From the NCBI RefSeq assembly GCF_019977735.1, contig NZ_AP025018.1, positions 3,224,001 through 3,288,000 on the forward strand: 64,000 bases of DNA, given 5' to 3'. Below the pieces are notes generated by a model. The model was not told the origin of the DNA. It made no database searches and saw only the letters and a program-made list of their open reading frames with translations. The translations under genes were made by a program, and so were the position numbers. The first letter of the stretch is position 1. Each line of letters begins with the position of its first letter. Below, one piece after another: positions 55,682 through 64,000 of the stretch. Source of the DNA: Calothrix sp. PCC 7716 (GTDB lineage Bacteria; Cyanobacteriota; Cyanobacteriia; Cyanobacteriales; Nostocaceae).

Positions 55682-56749
55682 ATGATTAGCACCCAAGAAC
55701 AAAACATAAATAGTAAACAGAAAGACAAAAAAGTTATTAAATGTGTAGTTTGGGATTTAGATAATACACTATGGCACGGAGTTTTGCTGGAAGATGAGCA
55801 AGTTTCTCTACGGGAGAATATAGTAAATCTTATCCATACTTTAGATAGTCGTGGTATTTTACAATCTATAGCTAGTAAGAATGATTTTACTACAGCAATA
55901 GCTAAACTAGAAGAATTTGGGTTAAAAGAGTATTTTTTGTATCCCCAAATCAATTGGAATTCTAAAGCTGCTTCTCTGAAAGAAATTGCTACTTTGCTGA
56001 ATATTGGACTAGACGCGCTTACTTTTGTTGACGATCAATTATTTGAACTAGAAGAAGTAAAATTTACCCTGCCAGAAATTCTTTGTATAAACGCAAACGA
56101 AATAGATAATATTTTAGATATGCCTGTAATGAATCCCCGTTTTATTACGGAAGATTCTAGCATTAGAAGATTGATGTATATTAGTGATGTAGAGCGACAA
56201 AATGCAGAGAAAGAATTTGTTGGCACAGCAGACGAGTTTTTAGCTACGCTCAACATGAATTTTACAATATCCTCTGCAAAAGAAGAGGATTTACAGCGTG
56301 CAGAAGAATTAACATTACGAACTAACCAATTAAATACAACTGGTTATACTTACTCCTATGACGAACTTAATCATTTTCGTCAATCAGGAAACCATAAGCT
56401 GCTAATTGCAAGTCTAGAAGATAAGTATGGAAGTTATGGGAAAATAGGTTTAGCTCTAATTGAATGCCAAGCCCAGATATGGACAATAAAGCTTTTACTA
56501 ATGTCCTGTCGCGTTATGTCAAGGGGAGTTGGGACAATTATGATGAATTATATTATGAGTCTAGCTCAAAACAATAATGTCCGTCTTTTGGCAGAGTTTG
56601 TACCAAATGAACGTAATAGAATGATGTATATATCTTATAAATTTTCCGGATTTAAAGAAATTGATAACGATGGTAGTTTGATAATTTTTCAAAATGCTTT
56701 AAATCGGATTCAGCCTGTTCCTCCATATATAAAATTTCAGGTAATTTAA
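55682..56749 (+). CDS. HAD-superfamily FkbH-like protein (glyceryl transfer to ACP)
   Basis: The 355-residue protein has the HAD nucleophile motif VVWDLDNTLWHGVL. The later motifs are SKNDF and FVDDQLFELEEV, and a C-terminal acyltransferase-like domain follows (VERQNAEKEFVG, LSLRTNQLN-type segment, MSCRVMSRGVG). FkbH proteins take 1,3-bisphosphoglycerate, remove phosphate and load glyceryl onto the partner ACP, which is the entry step of hydroxy- and methoxymalonyl-ACP. No FkbG O-methyltransferase gene is visible in the window, so the extender may stay hydroxymalonyl. The second NRPS starts 66 bases later. Confidence 0.9.
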   Translation: MISTQEQNINSKQKDKKVIKCVVWDLDNTLWHGVLLEDEQVSLRENIVNLIHTLDSRGILQSIASKNDFTTAIAKLEEFGLKEYFLYPQINWNSKAASLKEIATLLNIGLDALTFVDDQLFELEEVKFTLPEILCINANEIDNILDMPVMNPRFITEDSSIRRLMYISDVERQNAEKEFVGTADEFLATLNMNFTISSAKEEDLQRAEELTLRTNQLNTTGYTYSYDELNHFRQSGNHKLLIASLEDKYGSYGKIGLALIECQAQIWTIKLLLMSCRVMSRGVGTIMMNYIMSLAQNNNVRLLAEFVPNERNRMMYISYKFSGFKEIDNDGSLIIFQNALNRIQPVPPYIKFQVI

Positions 56750-56815
56750 TTATTAAGTAAGAGCAAACAAGGAATAGAAAAGTTTCCATTACTAGGAAAG
56801 TATCAGGATAATATT

Positions 56816-59800
56816 ATGAATAACAAAAAAAATGAAATTTCTATAAGACGCTCTGGGCTATCACCTGCAAAACAAGCAATTTTAGAAAAGCGCTTGCGGG
56901 GTGAATGCAAATCAGATAATCAACAAAAATTTATTCCCCGTCGCTCCCAGCAAAATCCTGTTCCTTTGTCTTTTGCTCAACAACGATTATGGTTTCTTGC
57001 ACAATTAGAGCCAGATAGTCCATTTTATAATGTGCCTGGTGTAGTTCATTTACAAGGAAAGTTGAATTTTAAAGCACTGCAAGATAGTTTGCAAGAAATC
57101 ATCAACCGTCATGAAGCTTTGCGATGTAATTTTAAAATTATAGAAGATAAACCTGTAGCATTTATTTTTCCCACAAAGTCATTATTATTTCCTGTATTTG
57201 ATATTAGTGAATTAACTGCTAGTCAACAAGCAGCAGAAATACAAAAACTGGCATACCAAGAAGCACAACAACCCTTTGACCTTAGCAGTGACCTTTTATT
57301 ACGAGTGAAGCTACTGCGGCTAAATACAGAAGAACATATATTATTATTTACGATGCACCATATTGTCTCTGACGGTTGGTCTATAGGCGTATTGGTGCGT
57401 GAATTAGCAACGTTATATCAAGCATTTTGTGATGGGCTGCTCTCTCCATTATTCGAACTGCCAATTCAGTATGGAGACTTTGCTATTTGGCAACAAGAGT
57501 ACTTGCAAGGAGAAGTACTACGCTTGCAAAAAACTTACTGGAAGCAACAGTTAGGCGGCTCTTTGCCAGTGTTGCAACTGCCTACAGATTATCCTCGCCC
57601 TGCGGTTCAATCTTACAAAGGAAAAAAATATTGTTTCACCGTCTCTAAATCTTTAACCACTGCACTTAAAACACTCAGTCAGCAAGCAGAAGCTACTTTA
57701 TTTATGACCTTGCTTGCTGCTTTCAAAACCCTTATTTACCGCTACATTAAAGAAGATGACATTATTATTGGTACTGCAATCGCCAATCGGAATCTTCCCC
57801 AAATTGAAAAGTTAATCGGGTTTTTTGTCAATACTTTAGTGCTGCGAACCGATGTGAGTGGTAATCCCAGTTTTCTAGATTTACTGGGACGGGTTAGGGA
57901 GGTGACATTAGATGCTTATAACCACCAGGATTTGCCTTTTGATAAGTTAGTAGAAGAAATTCAGCCAGAACGCAACCTCAGCCACAATCCTCTGTTTCAA
58001 GTATGGTTTGCTTTGAATAACAGCCCTATGCCATCCTTAGAGATAGGGGGACTCACTTTGACTATATCAGAGGTAGACAGCGCGACGGCTCAGTTTGACT
58101 TAAGCCTGGATATGGTAGAACAGCAAGAGGAACTGATAGGTACATTTGAATACAACAGTGATTTGTTTGATGCAGATACTATCACCCGCATAGCAGAGCA
58201 TTTTCAAACTTTGCTTGCAGGAATTGTCGCTAATCCTGACAGATGCTTGTCAGATTTGCCAATTTTAACTGAGGCGCAAAAGCATCTATTGCAGGTAGAA
58301 TTTTGCCAAAATCAATCCCAAATTATTAAACTTCAAATTCACCAATGCCTGCATCAGTTATTTGAGGAACAGGTAAAACAAACACCATTCGCTATGGCTG
58401 TGGTGTGTAAACAAGAGCAGTTAAACTACCAGGAATTAAATCAGCGAGCAAATAAACTAGCTCATTATTTGTTAATGCAAGGATTGCAACCGGAGCAATT
58501 AGTTGGTTTGTACATAGAGAAATCCCCGTGGGCGATTGCCGCCATACTTGGTATTCTCAAAGCAGGTGGAGCTTATTTGCCGCTAGACTCTACTTATCCG
58601 CAAGAACGCCTAGCTTTGATGCTAAAAGACGCTCAAATTTCTTTGCTTTTAACTCAGGAAAAACTACTAACAAAACTACCAAAGTACCCTGTTAAAGTAG
58701 TTTGTTTGGACACCGATTGGCAAGATATTGCCCGTGAATCCACAGAAAATCCCATATGTCAAGTCAGTGATGATAACCTAGCTTATGTACTTTATACATC
58801 CGGTTCCACAGGTCAACCGAAAGGAGTTTGCTGTCACCATCGAGGTGTTACCAATTTATTAGCGGATATTGAAAGCAGGCGATCGCTAGCAGTAGGTACG
58901 CGCTGTAGTTTGTGGACAAATTTAACTTTCGATGTTTCAGTGTATGAAATTTTCTCCGCCTTTTTAAGTGGAGGAATGCTGCATATTGTTCCAGAAGATA
59001 TTCGTGCAGATGCAACTGCTTTGATTGAATGGTTAAGCGATCACCAAATTCAAAGTGCTTTTCTTCCCCCATTTTGTCTCAATACTCTTGGCGATTGGGT
59101 TGCTCGCACACCAGAAAATTGTTGTTTGCAAAGATTGCTGGTTGGCGTTGAGCCGATTTCCGAACAACTATTGCTATCAATTAGCCATAGTATCCCTGGA
59201 TTGCAAATTATCAATGGCTACGGACCGACAGAAGCTACTATTTGCGCTACTTTATATAGTGTAAAATCAAAGTTTGCCTGTGAAAGAAATACACCCATTG
59301 GTCGTCCCGTACAAAATACGGAAATTTATATATTAGATAGCTACTTGCAACTTGTTCCTGTTGGTATTCCTGGAGAAATTTACATCGGTGGGGTGGGATT
59401 AGCGCAAGGTTATCTGAATCGACCTGATTTAACAAAAGAAAAATTTATCCTCTGGAATGGGGAAAAACGATTATATAAAACTGGGGATAAAGCCAAATAT
59501 TTAGCAGATGGTAATATTGAATTTCTGGGAAGACTAGATTATCAAATTAAGCTCCGGGGCTTCCGCATTGAACTAGGAGAAATCGAAGCAGTTATCAAGC
59601 AACATCCATATGTAGGTGAGGCTGCGGTAATTGCCAGAGAAGATGTTCCTGGCGATAAACGGTTGGTTGCATATGTTGTGGAAAAATTTCAACGCAATCA
59701 AACAAATCAACAACAGTTACCAGCACAGTTACAAACAGATTTAGAAAGTGAATATTTATCTCAATTAGAAAATATTTATGACCAATTCTACAGTTGGGAA

Positions 59801-62800
59801 TTTTCGCCAATAGATGCATCAATTAATTTAAGAGTATGGACGAGCCGTTATACAAATCAGCCGTTACCAGAAGTTGAAATTCTTGAATGTGTGAGAAATA
59901 CAGTTGAGCGAGTTCTTGCCCTGAAACCAAATCATATTCTAGAAATTGGCTGCGGTACTGGTTTACTCTTATTAAAAATTGCTCCTCATTGTCAACATTA
60001 TTGTGGCTTAGATATTTCCGATGTCGCGCTGCATTATCTTCAGCAACAGATTGATTTAAAACCGGAAATAACCGACAAAGTCACCTTGTTGCAGGGTATG
60101 GCTCACGAATTACCAGGAATTGAACCATCCAAATTTGACACGGTTATTCTTAACGAAATCATTCAAAATTTTCCCAGTGTTAATTATTTAGCACAGGTGC
60201 TGACTAATCTTGTTGAGGTAGTCAAGCCTGGAGGCCGGATTTTCATAGGAGGTGTCCGCAGTCTACCACTACTAGAGACTTTTCATGCTTGGGTACAACT
60301 GCACCAAGCATCTGGCGAACTCAGCACAGCAGAATTTCGTCAGCGCGTCCAAGAGAATTTGCAAATAGATAATGAATTAGTTATTGACCCAGGCTTTTTT
60401 AAAGCTTTGCAGCAGTCTTTGCCAAAAATTAGCTATGTACAAATTCAGCTAAAGGGCGGTCGCCATCATAACGAACTCACAAAGTTTAAGTACGATGTGA
60501 TTATTTATGTGGATGCTGAAATTAATCAGTCCATAAATATGTCATGGTTAGATTGGCAAAAACTAGGACTGAGCGTAAATGCGATTCGTCAATTATTACT
60601 TGAGAAACAACCCGAAATTTTAGGAATTACGCGCATTCCCAATGCACGATTAGTGGCAGAAGTTAGGTTATTAGAATTACTTAATACAGATAAACAACTC
60701 CACACAGTTGCAGCTTTACAGGAAGCTTTACTCTTAGGTGAAACTGATAGTGTAGACCCAGAAGAATTGTGGGCTTTAGGTAATGAGTTACCTTATTTTG
60801 TCAATATTAGCTGGTCTTGTTCTGGTGTTGATGGTGATTATGATTTAGTTTTTATACGGCAAAATTCAGATGGACAAATGCCTCAGATAGCTATTCCTTC
60901 TCTGACAAGGGAAACTATTAGCATTAAACCTTGGAATTATTATGCCAATGCTCCCCTTCAAAAAAATCAACAGCGTCAACTAGCCCTAGACTTACGTCAA
61001 TTTCTAGAGCAAAAGCTTCCTAACTACATGATACCTGCTGCTTTTGTCGCGTTAGAAGCATTGCCATTAACACCTAATGGTAAGTTAGATCGGCGGGCAT
61101 TGCCAGAACCAGAAGCAACACAGCTATTATCTGAATCAGATTTTATTGCTCCTTCTACAGCAATTGAAGAGATGCTAGTAAATATCTGGACAGAGGTACT
61201 AGGAATTGAAAATATAGGCATTCATCATAATTTCTTTAGTTTGGGAGGACACTCATTACTTGCAACTCGTGTAGTTTCCCAAATACGGCAAGTCTTTCAA
61301 ATAGAACTTCCTTTACGTCGCATCTTTGAAGAACCAACAATAGCTGGGCTAGCTAAAGATATTGAAAAAGCCACTGAAGCAAACTTGGGAGTTGAAGCAA
61401 AAAGCATTGAGCGAATTGCGCGATCTCAGAATTTACCGCTATCATTTGCCCAACAACGATTGTGGTTTCTTGCTCAGTTAGAACCACACAGCTCTTTTTA
61501 CAATATGCCTGGTGCTGTTCGTTTGCAGGGGCAACTTAATGTAGAAGCATTACAACAAAGTATCAATGAAATTTTGCGCCGTCACGAAGCTTTACGAACT
61601 AACTTTCAAACAATTGAAGGACAAACTGTGGCGGTTATCCTACCAGCAGCACCAGTACTATTGCCGATATTGGACATAAGTGAGTTACCTGTAAGTCAAC
61701 AGGAATTACAAGTTAAACAACAAGCATTAGAAGAAGCACAACAACCTTTTGACTTGAACGGCGGTTTTCTGCTGCGAGTCAAATTACTGCGCCTTGGCGA
61801 ACAAGAACACGTAGTACTTTTGACCATGCATCACATTGCTTGTGATGGTTGGTCAACAGACATATTAGTACGTGAATTCGCAACACTTTATCAAGCTTTT
61901 TATGACGAACAACCCGCACCGTTAGCTGAGTTACCCATTCAATATGTAGATTTTGCAGCTTGGCAGCGCCAATGGCTGCAAGGAGAGAGAATAGAATCTC
62001 AGATATCTTACTGGCGAAAGCAGTTAGAGGGCATATCAAAATTATTAGAGCTACCCACTGATTTCTCACGTCCCCCCGTTCAAACCTTCCGAGGTGCGAC
62101 CTATTCTTTTAAGTTATGCCAACAGCTATCTGTTGCCTTAAACCACTTGAGCCAGCAACAGGAAACCACCTTGTTTATGACATTGCTGGCGGCTTTTCAA
62201 GTTTTACTATACCGTTATACAGGCATTGAAGATATTGCGATCGGTTCGCCAATTGGCAACCGCAACCGGGCAGAAATAGAAGGGTTAATTGGATTATTTG
62301 TCAACACCCTTGTGCTGCGGACTAACTTGGCTGGTAATCCCACCTTTGAGGAGTTATTAGCTGGCGTGCGTTCAGTAGCGTTGTCAGCCTATGCACACCA
62401 AGATTTACCTTTTGAGGTGTTGGTAGAGGAACTGCAACCACAACGAAACTTAAGCCATACACCACTATTTCAAGTCATGTTTGTGCTTCAAAATGCACCA
62501 ATGTCAGCTTTAGAGTTACCTGGTTTAACTATAAGTTACTTGCCAATTGACAATGGTACTGCCAAGTTTGATTTGACTCTGCACATGACTGAAACTGTCG
62601 AGGGACTATCGGGCGCTTTCGAGTACAATACCGATTTATTCCAAGAAAGCACAATAAAGCGTATAGCTGGGCATTTACAAACATTGCTTGAGGGAATTGC
62701 GGCAAATCCACAGCAGCGTTTATCCGAGTTAACACTGTTAACAGAATCTGAACAGCATCAATTATTACTCAAGTGGAACAATACAAAAGTTGGATATCCT

Positions 62801-64000
62801 CAACAGAAATGCATCCACGAGTTATTCGAGGTTCAGGTAGAACGCACACCCGATGCAGTTGCAGTCGTATATGAAAATCAGCAATTAACCTACAGAAAAC
62901 TGAACGCCAGAGCAAATCAATTGGCGCATTATTTGCGTTCATTGGGAGTAAAACCAGAGGTATTGGTAGGGATTTGTGTAGAGCGATCGCTTGATATGGT
63001 TATCGGGCTATTAGCTATCCTCAAAGCAGGTGGCGCCTATTTACCCCTAGACCCTAGCTATCCTACTAAACGCTTGGCTTATATGTTAGAAGACTCGCAA
63101 CCAGGCGTATTGCTAACACAACAATACTTGTTAGAAAGTCTACCAAATCATAAAGCTCAAGTAATTTGCGTCGATAGTGACTGGGAACTAATTGCCGATG
63201 AAAGCACAGAAAATCCTGCATCCAGCATCACAGTTGATAACCTTGCTTACGTAATCTACACCTCCGGTTCTACAGGTAAGCCAAAGGGTGCTATGAATAC
63301 CCATAGTGCTATCTCTAATCGCTTACTGTGGATGCAAGATACTTACCAATTAACATCGGCAGATACCGTTTTACAGAAAACTCCTTTCAGTTTCGACGTA
63401 TCTGTATGGGAATTTTTCTTTCCGTTGATGACGGGCGCACGTTTAGTTGTAGCTCAACCAGAAGGGCATCGGGATACCGACTACCTAGTGAACTTAATTT
63501 TACAGCAGCAAATAACGACTTTACATTTTGTTCCATCAATGCTACAAGTTTTTATCGAAGCAGAAGGTTTAGAAAAATGTCAGTCTCTGGTGCGAGTAAT
63601 TGCAAGTGGTGAGGCATTATCAGCCCAATTGCAACAACGGTTTTTTAATCGGCTTGATGCTCAACTGTATAATCTGTATGGTCCAACAGAAACTGCTGTG
63701 GATGTTACTTTTTGGCAGTGTAAAAAAGATAGTGTTACCAACCAAAATACAGTTCCCATCGGTCGCCCAATTGCAAATATTCAAATTTATTTACTCGATA
63801 ATTATCTCAACCCTGTCCCAATGGGTGTAATGGGTGAAGTTTATATTGGTGGTGTGGGAGTGGGTAGGGGTTACTTAAACCGTCCTGATTTGACAGCAGA
63901 AAAATTTATACCCAATCCTTTTAGTAAGCAAACTGAACGTCTATATAAAACAGGGGACAAGGCACGCTATTTACCGAATGGAGACATTGAGTATTTAGGT
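56816..64000 (+). CDS. NRPS: C-A(N-methyltransferase)-PCP-C-A(Ser)..., 3' end outside window
   Basis: The frame is open from ATG 56816 to the last base (2395 codons). C1 (about 45-490) has HHIVSDGWS. A1 (from about 508) has YTSGSTGQPKGV and NGYGPTEA, and is split by an N-methyltransferase domain at about 962-1340 (SAM motif ILEIGCGTG). The A10 end (LTPNGKLDRRAL) then follows. PCP1 has LGGHSLLATR (about 1476). C2 (about 1538-1980) has HHIACDGWS. A2 (from about 1996) has YTSGSTGKPKGA and NLYGPTET. The A1 pocket reads D-V-Y-F-L-G-G-I-C-K, for which I know no firm match. A2 reads D-V-W-H-I-S-L-V-D-K, a serine code. It should therefore add an N-methylated residue and then Ser to the chain delivered by the PKSs. 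Termination lies beyond the window. Confidence 0.93.
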   Translation, partial: MNNKKNEISIRRSGLSPAKQAILEKRLRGECKSDNQQKFIPRRSQQNPVPLSFAQQRLWFLAQLEPDSPFYNVPGVVHLQGKLNFKALQDSLQEIINRHEALRCNFKIIEDKPVAFIFPTKSLLFPVFDISELTASQQAAEIQKLAYQEAQQPFDLSSDLLLRVKLLRLNTEEHILLFTMHHIVSDGWSIGVLVRELATLYQAFCDGLLSPLFELPIQYGDFAIWQQEYLQGEVLRLQKTYWKQQLGGSLPVLQLPTDYPRPAVQSYKGKKYCFTVSKSLTTALKTLSQQAEATLFMTLLAAFKTLIYRYIKEDDIIIGTAIANRNLPQIEKLIGFFVNTLVLRTDVSGNPSFLDLLGRVREVTLDAYNHQDLPFDKLVEEIQPERNLSHNPLFQVWFALNNSPMPSLEIGGLTLTISEVDSATAQFDLSLDMVEQQEELIGTFEYNSDLFDADTITRIAEHFQTLLAGIVANPDRCLSDLPILTEAQKHLLQVEFCQNQSQIIKLQIHQCLHQLFEEQVKQTPFAMAVVCKQEQLNYQELNQRANKLAHYLLMQGLQPEQLVGLYIEKSPWAIAAILGILKAGGAYLPLDSTYPQERLALMLKDAQISLLLTQEKLLTKLPKYPVKVVCLDTDWQDIARESTENPICQVSDDNLAYVLYTSGSTGQPKGVCCHHRGVTNLLADIESRRSLAVGTRCSLWTNLTFDVSVYEIFSAFLSGGMLHIVPEDIRADATALIEWLSDHQIQSAFLPPFCLNTLGDWVARTPENCCLQRLLVGVEPISEQLLLSISHSIPGLQIINGYGPTEATICATLYSVKSKFACERNTPIGRPVQNTEIYILDSYLQLVPVGIPGEIYIGGVGLAQGYLNRPDLTKEKFILWNGEKRLYKTGDKAKYLADGNIEFLGRLDYQIKLRGFRIELGEIEAVIKQHPYVGEAAVIAREDVPGDKRLVAYVVEKFQRNQTNQQQLPAQLQTDLESEYLSQLENIYDQFYSWEFSPIDASINLRVWTSRYTNQPLPEVEILECVRNTVERVLALKPNHILEIGCGTGLLLLKIAPHCQHYCGLDISDVALHYLQQQIDLKPEITDKVTLLQGMAHELPGIEPSKFDTVILNEIIQNFPSVNYLAQVLTNLVEVVKPGGRIFIGGVRSLPLLETFHAWVQLHQASGELSTAEFRQRVQENLQIDNELVIDPGFFKALQQSLPKISYVQIQLKGGRHHNELTKFKYDVIIYVDAEINQSINMSWLDWQKLGLSVNAIRQLLLEKQPEILGITRIPNARLVAEVRLLELLNTDKQLHTVAALQEALLLGETDSVDPEELWALGNELPYFVNISWSCSGVDGDYDLVFIRQNSDGQMPQIAIPSLTRETISIKPWNYYANAPLQKNQQRQLALDLRQFLEQKLPNYMIPAAFVALEALPLTPNGKLDRRALPEPEATQLLSESDFIAPSTAIEEMLVNIWTEVLGIENIGIHHNFFSLGGHSLLATRVVSQIRQVFQIELPLRRIFEEPTIAGLAKDIEKATEANLGVEAKSIERIARSQNLPLSFAQQRLWFLAQLEPHSSFYNMPGAVRLQGQLNVEALQQSINEILRRHEALRTNFQTIEGQTVAVILPAAPVLLPILDISELPVSQQELQVKQQALEEAQQPFDLNGGFLLRVKLLRLGEQEHVVLLTMHHIACDGWSTDILVREFATLYQAFYDEQPAPLAELPIQYVDFAAWQRQWLQGERIESQISYWRKQLEGISKLLELPTDFSRPPVQTFRGATYSFKLCQQLSVALNHLSQQQETTLFMTLLAAFQVLLYRYTGIEDIAIGSPIGNRNRAEIEGLIGLFVNTLVLRTNLAGNPTFEELLAGVRSVALSAYAHQDLPFEVLVEELQPQRNLSHTPLFQVMFVLQNAPMSALELPGLTISYLPIDNGTAKFDLTLHMTETVEGLSGAFEYNTDLFQESTIKRIAGHLQTLLEGIAANPQQRLSELTLLTESEQHQLLLKWNNTKVGYPQQKCIHELFEVQVERTPDAVAVVYENQQLTYRKLNARANQLAHYLRSLGVKPEVLVGICVERSLDMVIGLLAILKAGGAYLPLDPSYPTKRLAYMLEDSQPGVLLTQQYLLESLPNHKAQVICVDSDWELIADESTENPASSITVDNLAYVIYTSGSTGKPKGAMNTHSAISNRLLWMQDTYQLTSADTVLQKTPFSFDVSVWEFFFPLMTGARLVVAQPEGHRDTDYLVNLILQQQITTLHFVPSMLQVFIEAEGLEKCQSLVRVIASGEALSAQLQQRFFNRLDAQLYNLYGPTETAVDVTFWQCKKDSVTNQNTVPIGRPIANIQIYLLDNYLNPVPMGVMGEVYIGGVGVGRGYLNRPDLTAEKFIPNPFSKQTERLYKTGDKARYLPNGDIEYLG

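Noticed and set aside
53338..56749. Reading the dehydrogenase/ACP/acyl-CoA dehydrogenase group as fatty-acid beta-oxidation
   Set aside because: The discrete ACP and the FkbH-type HAD protein in tight linkage with PKS genes fit hydroxymalonyl-ACP synthesis far better.

Overview
The window looks like chromosomal DNA of a filamentous, nitrogen-fixing cyanobacterium of the Nostocales type. The evidence is a nifV-nifZ-nifT run preceded by two small genes arranged as upstream of nifV in Anabaena (an Asr1405-like protein and a DUF2949 protein), cyanobacterial arginine decarboxylase, a filamentous-haemagglutinin-type secreted protein, heptanucleotide tandem repeats and dispersed palindromes. Base composition is AT-rich. 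The left 35 kb is dense in the palindrome GGCGCC. The right 28 kb has much less of it and carries GCGATCGC (HIP1) sites instead.

Left part (1-35.6 kb). The order is: the 3' end of a hybrid histidine kinase; a small XRE regulator next to a primase/helicase-like ATPase with a decayed IMS-domain fragment; a 1226-aa two-partner-secretion-type protein; a Phd-like antitoxin and a broken PIN-type toxin; a secreted protein and an alpha/beta hydrolase; a large gluzincin metallopeptidase; the nif group; a 2Fe-2S protein; a glutathione transferase; a TPR protein; an LprI-like protein; TerC; ndk (TTG start); speA; an M20 peptidase pseudogene interrupted by a 1692-bp insertion sequence with a visible 6-bp target duplication; a penicillin-acylase/AHL-acylase-like enzyme; a DUF1636 protein; an AraC/PchR-type regulator; and an EntS-like MFS exporter. 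Much of the space between genes is repeats and gene remnants.

Right part (35.6-64 kb, running off the end). This is a hybrid lipopeptide assembly line on the + strand. A FAAL-ACP-C-A-PCP protein starts the chain with a fatty acid and an amino acid; its A domain reads DLTKIGEVGK by eye, the asparagine code. It is followed by a KS-AT-KR-ACP polyketide synthase, a KS-AT-cMT-KR-ACP polyketide synthase whose KR looks degenerate, a stand-alone acyltransferase that looks like an excised module fragment, and four genes matching FkbK/FkbJ/FkbI/FkbH that make hydroxymalonyl-ACP from a glycolytic triose. A second NRPS (C-A[NMT]-PCP-C-A...) has a second A domain reading DVWHISLVDK (serine) and is cut by the window edge.

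Putting this together, the inferred product is a lipopeptide in which a fatty acyl-Asn unit is extended by two polyketide units, at least one possibly alpha-hydroxylated, and then joined to an N-methylated residue and Ser. The nearby AraC regulator, exporter and 21-bp direct repeats may belong to the same locus, which would fit a metal-responsive metabolite. That link is inference only.
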